Below, in pieces: positions 1 to 11,932 of a stretch of DNA of 64,000 nt (position 1 is its first letter; every line of letters starts with the position of its first letter). The translations under genes were made by a program, and so were the position numbers. The notes beneath the pieces are model-generated. The model was not told the origin of the DNA. It saw nothing but the letters and a program-made list of their open reading frames with translations, and ran no database searches. The DNA comes from Isoetes taiwanensis (taxonomy: Eukaryota > Streptophyta > Lycopodiopsida > Isoetales > Isoetaceae), in the NCBI GenBank assembly GCA_021234155.1, contig JAJEKV010000809.1, positions 1 through 64,000 on the forward strand, read 5' to 3'.

Positions 1-879
1 ATGACCAGGCACGAAGCCTTTGAGGACGCCAACGACCATCTTGGCAACTCTTTATGCGATGCGAAGGTTTTAACCTTCTGATTGTCAGCCCAACATGGGA
101 GTACCAAGCACCACATCCGCTCACCGCTTATAAACTCGTCCGGTTGCACGGAGAGTACTACTACATCTCAGACTCTTCAACCCCTAGGCTTGGTCTCTTC
201 CGTTGTGTTTTCGTTTGTAGTTACTGTGCCAAGAGAACTTTAAAAGTTCCCATTGTATCATACCTACTGGCTACCTTTAACCCATGTACCAAAATACTTG
301 TTTTGTAATTACCAATGAAATAAAACATTGTTTTCTCGCTTGTATATTCTTTGATCTCAATTATTTTAAAAGAGGGATTATACATTAGTATAAATTGCTA
401 TACATTCATGAATGTTCCTATAGATCTGGGCAAGGTAATGAATGCTTTTGGCAAACACCCTCCAACGCCAAGAGGGCTCACCGGTCAGAATTGATGTTAA
501 TGAAAAGGCAACTCTGGCTGAAGTTACAAGCTTATGTGTTGCATACATCAGCCACATACTGTGAGGACGGATCGAATTACCCTCATAATTATTGAGTCTA
601 CTCGCGACAAATGTACCATCTCCTCCTCAGAAGCTAGCCTGCACTGCATGAGAGGATCTATGTTGTTGCCATCGGTTCTCTAAGGATAGCGCCGCTTCCT
701 CACATTCAACCACTTCGCTTCTTCGGGTTCCTCGCCATTCGGACAAAGGACTATTCAAGGCGTGAAGGATAAGGAATACCGAAAACTGGGTTGATACAAA
801 ATATCACTAGTATATGGAAGAACCGGTTTCGCCTTTGATGGCAAACTGCAGGGAGGCCTAGCGCTAATCTTGGTTGACT

Positions 880-1560
880 TAAATGAAGGAATTCGAAGTC
901 CTATGGAATGATCTGGAGAAGGATACAGGAAGGTCGCCAATTAATTTAACCCACCGGAGTCAGCTCAGATTTGGTGGAAGGTTACGCCAGCTAAAACACC
1001 CGGATAGGAGCATGCAAGTTCGTGAAGTTTGCTGGCTTTTTAAATCGCATTACGCGCCTCGCATGCTAATAAATGCCAACAATGATTCGACCTTCTACAG
1101 TTGAACAGAAGGGCATGTCCGCAGCCCACACCGACTTTAACACCATGCTGAGGCTGTATGCCAGAATGAATGAGAAAAGAGCAAGAGAGGGCTACATTGA
1201 AGGGCTATCTCATCTATTAAACTTAATGGTCAAGGCTATCGACCAAGTCAAGAGCGGTATGGACAAGGCATTAAGCCTTGAGGAGGACACGCCAAGGAGC
1301 CAGATCCCCGGACCCGGCCTCTTACTCGCTGCTCAATACGGCCCACACCTTTTACAAACCCCGGCTGCTAAGTCCGGCCCTCAAAGACAATTCCTATGGA
1401 CGCCAGAGAAGAAAGTTGCTTTAGCAACTTTATAAGCGCACGCCGGTATGTAGGCCCGGCCTCTTACAGCCCATCTCTAAAGAGGCCGTAGAACGCCCGG
1501 CCAGATAAGGCATGCTATTGTGTGCATGAGGCCCGACACTTCATGCACTGCCCCAGACGC
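880..1560 (+). pseudogene. Gypsy gag remnant with zinc knuckle
   Basis: Two overlapping open stretches (883-1,104 and 1,073-1,435) read as a helical, charged Gag-like protein, including REVCWLFKSHYAPRMLI and ARMNEKRAREGYIEGLSHLL. At 1,513-1,551 a CYC...H...C string (CYCVHEARHFMHC) looks like a CCHC zinc knuckle whose first cysteine spacing has been shortened by an indel. In this superfamily Gag packages the element RNA and the knuckle binds nucleic acid. The frame shifts between the blocks, so this is a relic. The assignment rests mainly on its position upstream of protease and RT. Confidence 0.6.
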
Positions 1561-1734
1561 CACGCAGATCGCTAACCGCCATGGCCGACCGGATTGGGAA
1601 GATTTGGAGTCCAATCTTGTCGAAGACTAAGCTCCTCGAAAGTATTCATGGTGCTGCCTCATATTCTCGCTGCTATAGAAACAAAGTAACGCCGAAAAGT
1701 CACTCTTCTGCTATTTCTACACAGCCTGGCAGAC

Positions 1735-1900
1735 CGCAGAAGCCCTTCATAATTTTGATGGACACGCGTAGTACACATAATTTTGCTTCTCCTAGAATGG
1801 CCTGTGCATCGCAACCGGAAACGTTGAAACTCGGTTCTGCCACCACATTAGCTAGCTGTAAGATCGCATTAACACTCATGGACGCCGATAACCTTTAAAA
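1735..1900 (+). pseudogene. Gypsy aspartic protease remnant
   Basis: The frame reads ILMDTRSTHNFASPRMA at about 1,749-1,799. Retroelement aspartic proteases carry a D-T/S-G catalytic triad followed by S-T-H-N-F in plant Ty3/gypsy elements. Here the glycine is arginine, so the active site is damaged. The enzyme would normally cleave the Gag-Pol polyprotein. The local open frame spans 1,581-1,898 and ends shortly after this motif, before any link to the RT. Confidence 0.6.
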
Positions 1901-2379
1901 TGCAGTTTTGCCGTGCACCGGGCTTGTTTGGGTGCCGAAGTTAATGGACATTGGCAATATGATCTTATTGTGGAATGGAGTTTTAGCGCTCGCCAAGGCC
2001 CACATAGATTGCGAAGCTGAGGTCACCTTCAACGCCGCTTAATGGAGCATCGTAACGATAAAAGGTGATTCATTACACTGGCCATGCCAATGTCAAGAAG
2101 CAGCCTAGGAAAAGTTGCGCGCAGGAATGAACTTCTTTGCCTCATTAAACTTGCTTCCATTGAGTCGACTCCAAACAGCTGAAGAAGTAATCGACGCTTT
2201 ACCATCGGAGATTGCTACTCTTCTTCGAGAATTTAGCGATCTTTTTCCGTGACAGAGATCCACAAGCTTCCTCCTTTTTAGAGGGGTGGAATGTGAGATA
2301 ACTCCTGAACCGGGTACTAAGCTCACCAAGAAAGCCCTGCATCAATGAGTTCCGAGTTAGCAGAGCTTAAGAAACAAAT

Positions 2380-3560
2380 ACAAGAGTTATGAATGTGGGG
2401 TTTATTCGCCCGCTGTTTCACCCTTTGGTGTCCTATTCTTTTGTCAAGAAGAAAGATGGCTCCTAAGGATGTGTATTGATTATAGGCAACTCAATAAGCA
2501 TACCATCAAGAATCGCTATGCCTTTCGTTTTAAGGGCGTGCATGATTTATGGACCGCTTACAAGGAGCAAAATATTTCAAAGATTGATTTGGCGCCCGGT
2601 ACCAAAATTAATGATTAAGGAACGTAGACGACATCCATAAGTCCGCTGCATCGCATATATGGTATTACGAATTTACCGCCATGCCTTTTGATTGACCAAC
2701 GCCCGCAACGCTTATAAAGCGCTGATGAATGACATCTTCCGCCAATACTTGATGACTTTGTTGTCATTTTTTTGATGACATTCTCATCTATAGTAAAACC
2801 TTTAAAGAACATGAACAACATCTTCGATTAGCTTTGCAAAAAGCTAAAGGCCATCAGGCCTTTGCCAAGTTCTCTAAATGCAAGTTCGCCACTTCGAGGG
2901 TAGACTATTTGGGGCATATTATCTCTGCAGAAGGAATTGCTACAGATCCGGGCCTAAGATAGAAGCAAGAAAGGATTGGCCCATTCGTGCCTTAATGTTT
3001 TAGGTCCTGAGTTTCTGGGGACTCGCAGATATTATCTGGAATTTGTCAAGGATTTCAGAACAATTGCCTATCTCTTACTAATCTCACAAGGCATGAGAAA
3101 GTAAAGGATTGATGGAACATTGGAAAACAAAAGTCCAAGTCGGCCGTAAACTCAAGGATGCTTTAACATCTCGGCATCAAAGCCTTACCTTGCCCCGATC
3201 CTAAAAAGGATAAACCTGAGCCACCGATGAAAGTAAGATACCTATGGTGTCTTAATGCAGAGGGGAGAGTTGTTGCTTACTTTATTCAAAGAAGATGAAC
3301 CATGCAAGAGCGCCGATATCCTACCCATGATCGAGTTGCTAGCGCTGTACACGTCTCCGTGATTTGGAGACACTACCTTCTTGGTAGAAGATTTTCCAGC
3401 TGGATACCGATCATCGAGTCTCCGCTTATCTATCCACCCAGCTAAATCTTGAATCTCCGCCAAGATGGATGGAATTCTCGAGGAATATGACTGAGATTGT
3501 ATACAAGCCAGAAAGCACAATGTGGTTGTGCGGATGCTTTGTCACGCCATCCCTTCATAA
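2380..3560 (+). pseudogene. Gypsy reverse transcriptase and RNase H remnant
   Basis: The RT fingers motif CIDYRQLNKHTIKN reads at about 2,470-2,515 and the palm motif FFDDILIYSKTF at about 2,767-2,805, followed by LGHIISAEGIATDP near 2,910-2,950. These are standard Ty3/gypsy RT motifs. The F-x-DD aspartates are present, but the frame is interrupted several times between the fingers and palm and again afterwards. Positions ~3,000-3,560 occupy the RNase H position and are too decayed to assign catalytic residues. The protein would have copied element RNA into DNA. Confidence 0.8.
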
Positions 3561-4860
3561 CCCGCACTCCATTGTAATGCCATTTCCACACTCACCAAAA
3601 GTTTGGGAAGCAGATAGAACAAAACTTGGTTACGATCCCTAACTGTAATATTGGGAAAGTTTGGGTAGGGAAGCCCGCATCGATAGAGAACGTGAGACAT
3701 TCCGCTCATATAAGAAGGAGGGCAATTTATTATATTACAAAGATAAGTTGTGTGTTCCAATGACGGGGTGCGAAGTTTGATTCTCCATGACACAACAACA
3801 AATGTTCTCTATAGCAGATTACGCGGTTTTATGAAAACTTACTTTAAGATCCGCCTCCATATTTTTGGCCTTCCATGAAGAAGGATATATTGCCAGGGTA
3901 CATCAAACAAAGGTCGTGTTTGTCGTAAAGAAACCAAGGCGGAGCAATTAAGAGTTCCCGGGGAATTGCAACCTTTGGATGTGCCAACGCCAAGTGGGAA
4001 GTCATAACCATGGATTTCATTGTGGGCTTCCAATGCATTCGCGGGTATGATGCCTTAATGGTCGGGTCACAAATTATCAAAGATGGCTCACCGCCATGTC
4101 GCACCACTTGACACCGCCGACACCCCGCTTCTTGCTCTTTTGCAAAGGAAATTTCAAAGTTGCACGATGCCGAGTAATTGCATCGATAGGATCCTAAGTT
4201 TGTCGCTGCATTCTCGAGGGATTTCTTCGCCACCATCCGCACTTTCGCCAAGCTTGCCATGCGAGTACGTACCTACCATCCGCATTGCATGGTCAAACGT
4301 AACGGTCAATCAGATTATCGGCGATATGCTAAGAAGCTATGTGTGTAGTAAGTAAATACAATGGGCGGATTATATTTACTTAGTGGAATTCGCCTCATTA
4401 ACAAAGCATAAAGCGGAGTCTTCTAGAATGCCCTTTCATGATAAATTATGGCTACCAATGTCTTACCCGCATTACACATGGCATAATCCCCGCTTCTAAA
4501 GTGAGGCCTTCAACAACTCCTTTTAGAAATCGTGCCTGCGGGAAGCAGTTCGGTTACTTAGTGGCGCGACGCAATGTCGAAGAGTCTAGGCTGATAAGCA
4601 ATCAACCCCCACGAATCTTCCAGGTGGGTGAGTCGGGCTTTGGGCTTAAGATCAGCAAAACAAGCCAAGCTTTAAAATTGGTAACCGTGAAGAAGTTGGC
4701 ACCCGTGATGGGTCGGACCGCTATGACACGAACGCTGGGAGAACAGCATATCGCTTTGGACTTGCCACCCCCGCTGAAGATACACAAGGTCTTTTCACGG
4801 AGTCTTCTTCAAGCAACACACCGGGATCCGCAGGAGGTTTTGGATACCTCTACCTCCTAG
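3560..4860 (+). pseudogene. Gypsy integrase remnant
   Basis: Fragments in several plus-strand frames match the order of a Ty3/gypsy integrase. A degraded zinc-binding region comes first, then a core around 3,995-4,110 that reads as W-E-V-I-T-M-D-F, a normally conserved stretch with a catalytic aspartate, then LSKMAH. The C-terminal region is in an open stretch at 4,438-4,860 and includes KLAPVMG and LDLPPPLKIHKVFSRSLL, which matches the conserved segment before the chromodomain. Indels and stops separate the blocks, so the gene is dead. Confidence 0.7.
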
Positions 4861-4939
4861 AAATGACTCAAGAGTACTGGAAATAGGTGCCCAAAGCTCT
4901 TCTTGGATCGAAGCTTACAAAAACGTAACTGTATGACTC

Positions 4940-5060
4940 AAATGTTTAAATACTTGGTCAAGTGGAAGCACTTACCGCTTGAAGATGCTACCGGGTATCG
5001 AAGATAGACCTTGAGAAGCACTATCCGACTTCATGCGGAATCTCAAGGTTGACTATCAAC
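4940..5060 (+). pseudogene. Chromodomain remnant at integrase C terminus
   Basis: The translation YLVKWKHLPLEDAT at about 4,948-4,990 matches the core of the chromodomain carried by plant chromoviruses, where the usual pattern is YLVKWKG followed by a W-E pair. A stop follows shortly after in this frame. In the family this domain helps direct integration to particular chromatin. It places this relic in the chromovirus branch, but I cannot assign a clade (Tekay, Reina, CRM or Galadriel) by eye. Confidence 0.7.
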
Positions 5061-5730
5061 GATGCTATCAACCCCGCCTCCCTGGTGAAGTTTGAAGGCT
5101 TGATTGTCCGAGAATCATGTTTTAGAGGGGTAGACGATCGTGATATGTTAGTAATAACCCATGATGAGATCACCTGTTCTCTAGGACGGTGTATTGTTGA
5201 TGTTGACATGACCGCGATTGCTAAGAAAGCATCTAGTAGATAGGACTGCTCATTCCTATATACGAACTGAATCCATTCCTCATGCTACAATGAATTGCAA
5301 AGCCGCATTAATATGATAGATTCCTTCTAGATACTTTTTCTTTTATTTGTAGGGGGTGGTCCCTTCAACCACAACTTAATCATATTATTAACCTATGGGT
5401 ATATGGTTGTGTGTAAAGCCAATGAACAAGTCACACCGCCTTGTATAGAGGGTTGCCGATGACCCAACTTGTCCCGCATTGGTTTTGTCTACATGTATGA
5501 ATTTTGTTGTCTTAATATTTTAAATCGACCTGGTCCTAAAACTACTTTGCTCATAAGTTTATATCGAAGCCGCAGCCTTGTATTTTTTGATATTTTAACT
5601 TATATGTATTACTATCCAAATTACTATAATCTCAACGATTAATGTTATATTCTTAACTACATTCGCTAATCTGCTGCTTTACGATATGTATTCAATTAAT
5701 TAATCCTAATGCCGAGACAAAGATTATTTT

Positions 5731-6430
5731 TAAGGGGAGAATGTGACGCTCCACGATTTATACTTCCACTATAATGGACACGCATAAATACAAGCACGCC
5801 AATCCCTAAAGGTAACGCTACCATGGGGTATGTATAAGGGATTAAATTAGCTATGCTAATTTTAACACATTAATAATAAAAACCTATAACCTAGGGAAAT
5901 TAGGATAATTACTAATTGGGAAGGCTGTTTCACCCTAATTCCCAATCGATTCAGCAAAGATGGGGTTGCCAAGTTTGGATGCCAACTTGACCTCTATCCC
6001 GGATTGACCCCCCAAGATCTATCACCAAGGAAGGCCAGAGCTGAGCCATCAACCACCCGGCAGAGAACCACCATACTGGCCGCCCCTCGGTGGAAGCCAC
6101 CACTACCTGAATCTTCAACTCCAGAGATGGAGGTTTCCATGGGAATCCAGTCCAGCCGTAATTCGGTAGGTAGGTGGCTATGTGAATTTAGCTAGGCACT
6201 TGGTTGTGTCCGCTCTCTCTCGTTTCTTTGTAAATCAATCATAGAAACTAACCCCTTGATTGTACAAAACAAGTTCTCTTTATATTCACTCGTTCTTACT
6301 CCCGAAGGATGGATTGTTAGCTCTTTGTTTAATTTGGACTCTGAAACGGGGGGATTATGGGGGTAGAGGCCTCCCAACCGCAGGGATATGGGTAGTATGC
6401 TCCTAGATAGCTCTCAAAGTCCCATTATAT
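5731..6430 (+). repeat. Polypurine tract and start of the gypsy 3' LTR
   Basis: A purine run (AAGGGGAGAA, ending at 5,741) is followed directly by TGTGACGCTCC at 5,742. This is the expected layout of polypurine tract plus LTR start in Ty3/gypsy elements. A plausible U3-to-R region follows, AT-rich at first and then with a CTCTCTC stretch near 6,210-6,225. I cannot place the LTR's 3' end because no second LTR is in the window to compare with. Confidence 0.6.
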
Positions 6431-8590
6431 GCTCGGTGGCACAAGAACCCACCGGGTCCTAGATGCTATGGTCACCAAGCACTGTGACAAGGAACACAAG
6501 GCAGACATGAGGGGTGGGGTCTTGCACGAGCATACAAGGCTCCTGAGACTCCTACAGTGGGCTAGGCCTGATAGCCGGTCACGTAGAGGGCCGGGTATGG
6601 GTCTGACACTCCCTGGGTGTAGAGGTGTGATCCGTATGGAGCACCTTGCACTTTGAGTAGATTTAGGGTGAGTAAGTCGGTACGGATGGGGGTCGCGATG
6701 CGCAAGACGTATTCTCTAGCTCACCCATGGAACCATCGGTGGATTCTCGAAGGGGACGCTCCCTCCAAGTTCATTCCTGACCAGCGCCATGAACCCGAGT
6801 AGGCTCGAGGGTGATGCCCGAAGTTTGCGTTTCCCAAGGCTATAGCAAAGCCATAGCGCGGAATTGACCCATCCGCAGTGTGCAATGTGAGGGCGGATGG
6901 AGGGACAACCCTAGCCAATGTTCTATGCCAGCTAACGCCATGCCAAGACTTGGCCCCCGATTGATCTCTGAGGCCCTACTGTCATCCCCCACCTGAGTCC
7001 GAGCCGGGTAGAACCCGGGTTTGGGTGTTTTCTAGGGATCGATGCATATTCTATGCCGCTGGTATTTTGATGGGATGCCACCCTTCGGTGGTTATTTATG
7101 TATATTCGCTGTGTGCAAACCCTGTATTCATGCCCGCCGAGGGAGTCCCATTGAAGGCGTAATAATGACCCTTTCGGTCTTCTTCTTCGGCCTCATTTCA
7201 TAGATGGCCCGGGGCCAGAGGGAGGGCCCCGCCATGGTGAGATGATTGCCATGGGAGGAACCTCCTGCATGTATACGCCCCAGGGTCAGATATATTCTCG
7301 GGAGCGCCACACCGCCTAGTCGACTTCTCCTTCCCACCACATCTCGGGGCGCGTAACCGCGACATGGACTTCAACGAGGGGGAGAACCAGTGGATCGTAT
7401 TTAGTTGATTGAATAGCCTAAACCTTATTCCAGCCTCTCAAACCAAAGAGGGTTTAGCCTATTAAATCACCCCTATTAGCCAAGTTGATCCCAGATTGAC
7501 TCTAACTAAGGAACCCAACTCTATGAGATAGATTAGTTCTTATTATATTATTATGTTGATATGATGGATCGGATGGATTTCAGGAACTCATTGTATTGGG
7601 AAGGGGTAGAGACTTAAAGCTTAGTAGATGATGCTCCTAGTTAGTCCCTCTTTAGTGCATTACTAGAATTCGCCTACCAGGTAATGTGAGCCCACCTGTT
7701 GTGGGTGAAGGCCGGACCGGGCTTAGAATGAGGTTCGTGTTCGACCCCCCATCCATCCCTCGGGTGTAAGGCCCACCGGGATCGAGTGACTCAGGTCTAC
7801 TGGCTTACCACCGTGCGTGGGTAAGGCATGGGCCTCGACAATGGGTGGTGTTCACCTTCCGCTAAGTTAAGTCGGTCAGGGCAAAGGGCCCCTCTAGTCA
7901 CCTTTGGGTCAAGATAGATCTCTCGAGGGAGCCATTCCCCGCCCATCTGAATCGGGAGATGTAACCCAGAATAGCCCCTTTGGCTATGCACCCCAAGGCC
8001 AGGTCCCAACACTTTTCAACCTAACTCGCGGTGTGCAATGTGAGGGGCGGATGGATGGGACAACCCTTAGCCATGTTTCTTATGCCGTAGCCCAACCCAT
8101 TGTCATGATTCTCCTCAGAGATCACTCCGAGACCCAAGCTAGTCGGCCACCCCATGGAGTCCGGAGCCCTGGGTAGGAACTTCTTTGCATTGATCTTTGT
8201 CTATGCAGATGTTGATGTGCCACCCTTCGAGGTGGATATATGATGTTGTGTTATCGACGAAAGTATGTTTACGCCCGGCAGCCTAGGGTAGGCCCGAGGG
8301 GAGACGGGCAAAATGACCCCTTCACTTTCCACCGCGGGACTCTAGATGGTCACAGTGATATGTGGAGGGCCCTGTATCAGTATGGAGCTGGTGCGGGGGA
8401 TGAACTCCTATTTGTATACGGTGCGGGCATCGATATGAGTAGGAGACGCCACATAAATTATCGAAAAAAATGTCATGATAGAATAGTGTTTCTCATGCTA
8501 GGATGTACCCTGGTGTAGATTGGGAGCTGTATTGTTTCTATCTCATGCTAGGTAATCCCCCAATATGCATCCCGGTTCGCTCAGGGATGC
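6430..8590 (+). repeat. Two diverged ~1.14-kb tandem copies, GC-rich
   Basis: Blocks in 6,430-7,570 recur in the same order about 1,140 bases downstream. The string GTGTGCAATGTGAGGG at ~6,882 returns at ~8,032, GCCACCCTTCG at ~7,078 returns at ~8,219, and GTATACG with flanking sequence at ~7,270 returns near ~8,415. The copies are diverged, with indels. The block is GC-rich compared with the AT-rich DNA on either side and begins a few hundred bases after the gypsy 3' LTR start. It may be internal LTR repeats or an independent tandem duplication. Short open frames here show no recognisable protein. Confidence 0.6.
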
Positions 8591-10532
8591 TTTGATAAGC
8601 AATTTAGGTGATGCCGTATGGCCTTGATTTGTGAACTCTATGGCATGTTTTTCTCCGTAAGTTTCTTTTCCCCCTTTTTTCTTTCAAGAAGCTCATGGAT
8701 AAGTAATCGTAAAACGAGATGGTAAAGATAACTTCCATACCTTGATTTGTCCTCTCGATTGCCGAGATCCATTCTTTATAGTATACTGTGGCTTTTATTA
8801 TGATTCACGCATTTATTTGTTTTCCATCTATGGTTTCGATGTATCATTCTGACGGTTTTTTCACGCTTTGCATGGCTTTTACTCTTTGCAGATCAATCCA
8901 TGTAATCGGGAAGAGCTTAAATGCCTCTAAGGTAACGCGATATTTCCTTCCCATGGTACTTTTTTGAAGGTTTCTTTGACTTTTAAAAGTCCCTTTAGGT
9001 TTTTTTTCATCTTGAATTGCTTTGTGAGCAGCCTTTGATTACTATAACAACTTGGAAGAGGTTTGCTTGAGCCCTTATTGAACACTTTATATAAAGATCT
9101 ATCAAAAGGATAAGTACCCATTTCAAGCATCGCATCCTCATGCTTTTGTTTTGTGCTTTCTACTATTTTGCCACTATGAGACCGATTTGCGTCATGTGCT
9201 TTATCCCTTATATGGGTCCAAGTCATCACATCAAAGGCTGCTTTTGATTTGTATTATTTTGAACGCCAAAAGTTTGTCATAATACATGTTCCAAAGATGG
9301 CAACAAATGGCGTGTACATAGAGAGCATAGTGTTAGTGTTAAGCCATGTGCATGTCTTTTCAATGATACAGTCAATGCACGTATTAGGTTTGGTGTTAGT
9401 CCATGAAAGTCACATGATGGGACACTTGAACAGCCTCGAGTGTTTGAAATTGACATCCCGAATTTGGATTGTGTAGGAACTTGGTCATTCAAACAATGCA
9501 TTATGCAATTGCTTGGTTGTGCTTTTTGTCTCTTGATATCATGCATTTCTATGGTCTATAATATTTTTAGAGGATCCATCTGCATCTAGAGTTGAAAAAT
9601 GGAATGTGCATTGCCTATATTTATTTAACAATGTTTGTCTGCTTCATCCATTAGCAGTTGCTTGACCGACATTGAAACCAAAGATGAAATAATAGACACT
9701 TGTGTAGGAGAGTAGCCATATTGTCAGAGGTATGCCATAAGGTATGGCATCAAAAAGTTACTGGACTTGATTGGCTTGCGAGAAGATATGCCATCAAAAA
9801 ACAAGAATGTCTTCGAATGTGTCATGCTGCATCTAGAAGTTAACAAAGAATTTCATGACTTTTCCTGGCTGCTATAACGAAGGGGATTATTTATGTGATT
9901 ATTAGGTAGGTGGTATTTCTACATACTAGACTGAGATGTGTATCAAGCTGTAAAAGTGACCTCACGAACCTAACATATCTTGGTTGGTTGCTTTGCAACT
10001 TGCATTCAGCTCTGAGATATATAATGCAGTGAAGTGCTAAATCCTTCTGAAAGAATGTAATATTGGGCTTTGAGATCTTTGGAATGAGAGGGTGCCATCG
10101 GACAAACTAAGGGATATGGTCTCCTTCAATAAGATGTATTTGCAGACATGTGCGTAGCTGCAACTATACACGTTTCTTCCAATACACATTTCTTGGGCTG
10201 GAGTGGTGCCATGGCAGCTCATGTGGAAAGGCCTACTTCTGTTAGCCATGATTGGATCATTATTTCTTATGGGGATCACGGCGATCCAGTGAGTCGACAA
10301 GAAATTTCAAAGTTTCATGATTTAGATCCGCTTTTCTTCGCGAGAAGCTTTTATTGTTAGAAAGACATTTAATGGTACATTCTCGGGTGCTAGCTTCATG
10401 ATCACTAGCATGGCTTTCATCTGCTAGATTACGCCACCATAGGCAAATCCAGATGAAGAGCATTGTTTCGGGATAAAAAGATACATTGCTAAAAGTACCT
10501 AAGGTGCACCTATTTTATCCCGTAGAGATTAA

Positions 10533-10757
10533 AATGTTTTGCAAGTAGCGTTAGTCCTCATCATGTTGTCCTTTTCTTTGAAGGTCCAGTGTGTCCATAG
10601 AGACCACTTCAATTTAACATTTGAAGCGTAATCAGATAATCGGGATGTTTTACCTATAAGAGCTTCATTGTTAAGCAATACCGGGAATGTTTTGCGTGTA
10701 TGTGGGCCCTCATCACATTGTCCTTTTCTTTGAAGGTACTTCTGTTTTGTCCGTTTA
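10533..10757 (+). repeat. Diverged direct duplication, offset ~152 bp
   Basis: AATGTTTTGC at 10,533 returns at 10,686, and TCCTTTTCTTTGAAGG at 10,569 returns at 10,721, with similar sequence between them (CCTCATCATGTTG against CCTCATCACATTG). The two copies are separated by about 80 bases of unrelated sequence. Confidence 0.75.
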
Positions 10758-11800
10758 GAACATATTATTATTTGTATGACTTTGAGCAAAAATCGTGCTC
10801 AGAATCTTAAAAGGTTTTTTTTTCTCCATCATAGGTACATATTCTGCAGAGTTTTTTTAGTCTGCTTCATCATCATGCGCATTTTGCAGAATACAGAGTT
10901 CTTACTATATTTTTGAAGCCCTTCTGCCTCCAAGTGATTAATCCTACTTTATTTGTCGTTAGGATTTAGGCTCTAGATTTAGGAACAAAGTGCAGCAATA
11001 TTTAGCATTGCATTTTGTTTAATTGTTACTGTACCTTTAAGATCATCTTTCACTTATATTTGGCTCTATTTATGGGTAATCTTGGAGGTAAAACTATTTT
11101 TTTTGTGTAATTTGTAAAAACCTTAAAAGCCAGCCTCTAAGAAAATGCATCTTCCAAGCAGAGTAAGCTTGAAGAAAATAAATTCAATATTTATAGAATT
11201 CCAAAGGATTGCCATTTCGTTTTGGACCAGGTTCATGAGATCGATTGCACAAGAGTGACATGGTTTTTCTACTGATTGTTTCAGCCTAGAAATATAGATC
11301 CTGTATCGAAGTTTTTCTCTATTTGCACTTGGAATTTGGGGCCATGGCCAAATTTTAAGCATGCACTTGGAATTAGTTGTCTAGAAATGACTTAATAGTG
11401 TACATTGTTAATATTTTCTTTTTTATATTTAGGCATGGGAACGTTTTTAAGACTGCTGATCTTTGGCTTATAGAACCCAAACCAAACAAGCATAACTGTG
11501 GCTGCATTTGCCAATAGAAATGATGAGATCTTCAAGGACTCTGATGCTTCAGGCATTGTTACACCATTGTATCATTGTACTACTTGCAAGAAATGTGATC
11601 AGGTCTTTGAATCTGACATGGTGCATCTAGCAGCCAACCAAAGCACTACCCTAGCATATCTCTGCACCATGGTTTGAACATAGAAGGTTAGGGCTTATAA
11701 CATGGATGAGCTTTTCGACTCTTTATGTGTTGTAAGCATGCATTGATTAAATCTTTTTATGTAGATGGTGTATTGGCTAGAAGTCCTGTATGCAAGTATG

Positions 11801-11932
11801 GCTGCAAGGTCATATTTTGATCAATTTTTTCCATATTGTGGGTTTGCCACATGCCAAGTCTTTGATTGGCTGCAAGATTACGATTTGATCAAAGTTTTTT
11901 GCATTGTGGATTTTGCCATATGTGAAGTCTCT
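11801..11932 (+). repeat. Tandem duplication, 68-bp unit
   Basis: A unit beginning GCTGCAAG at 11,801 is repeated from 11,869. Both copies contain TTTGATCAA, a T-run, a CATATTGTG/GCATTGTGG block, TTTGCCA and AAGTCT in the same order. The divergence is moderate, so the duplication is not recent. Confidence 0.75.

Larger units (their letters stand above)
1..5741 (+). mobile_element. Decayed Ty3/gypsy chromovirus, internal region
   Basis: This is the internal part of an LTR retrotransposon of the Ty3/gypsy superfamily, read on the plus strand. Recognisable pieces occur in the usual order: a gag-like region (~880-1,440), a zinc knuckle remnant, an aspartic protease remnant (DTRS, normally DTGS), reverse transcriptase, RNase H, integrase, a chromodomain and a polypurine tract at ~5,731-5,740. 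Protease-RT-RNaseH-integrase order and a terminal chromodomain define chromoviruses. The reading frame is broken many times by stops and indels, so nothing here can encode a working polyprotein. I could not find a 5' LTR end or a primer binding site. The first ~850 bases hold no recognisable domain and may include 5' LTR or leader sequence. Confidence 0.85.

Noticed and set aside
1-850. 5' LTR and primer binding site of the gypsy element
   Set aside because: No TGGTATCAGAGC-like primer site and no match to the sequence after 5,742 could be found by eye.
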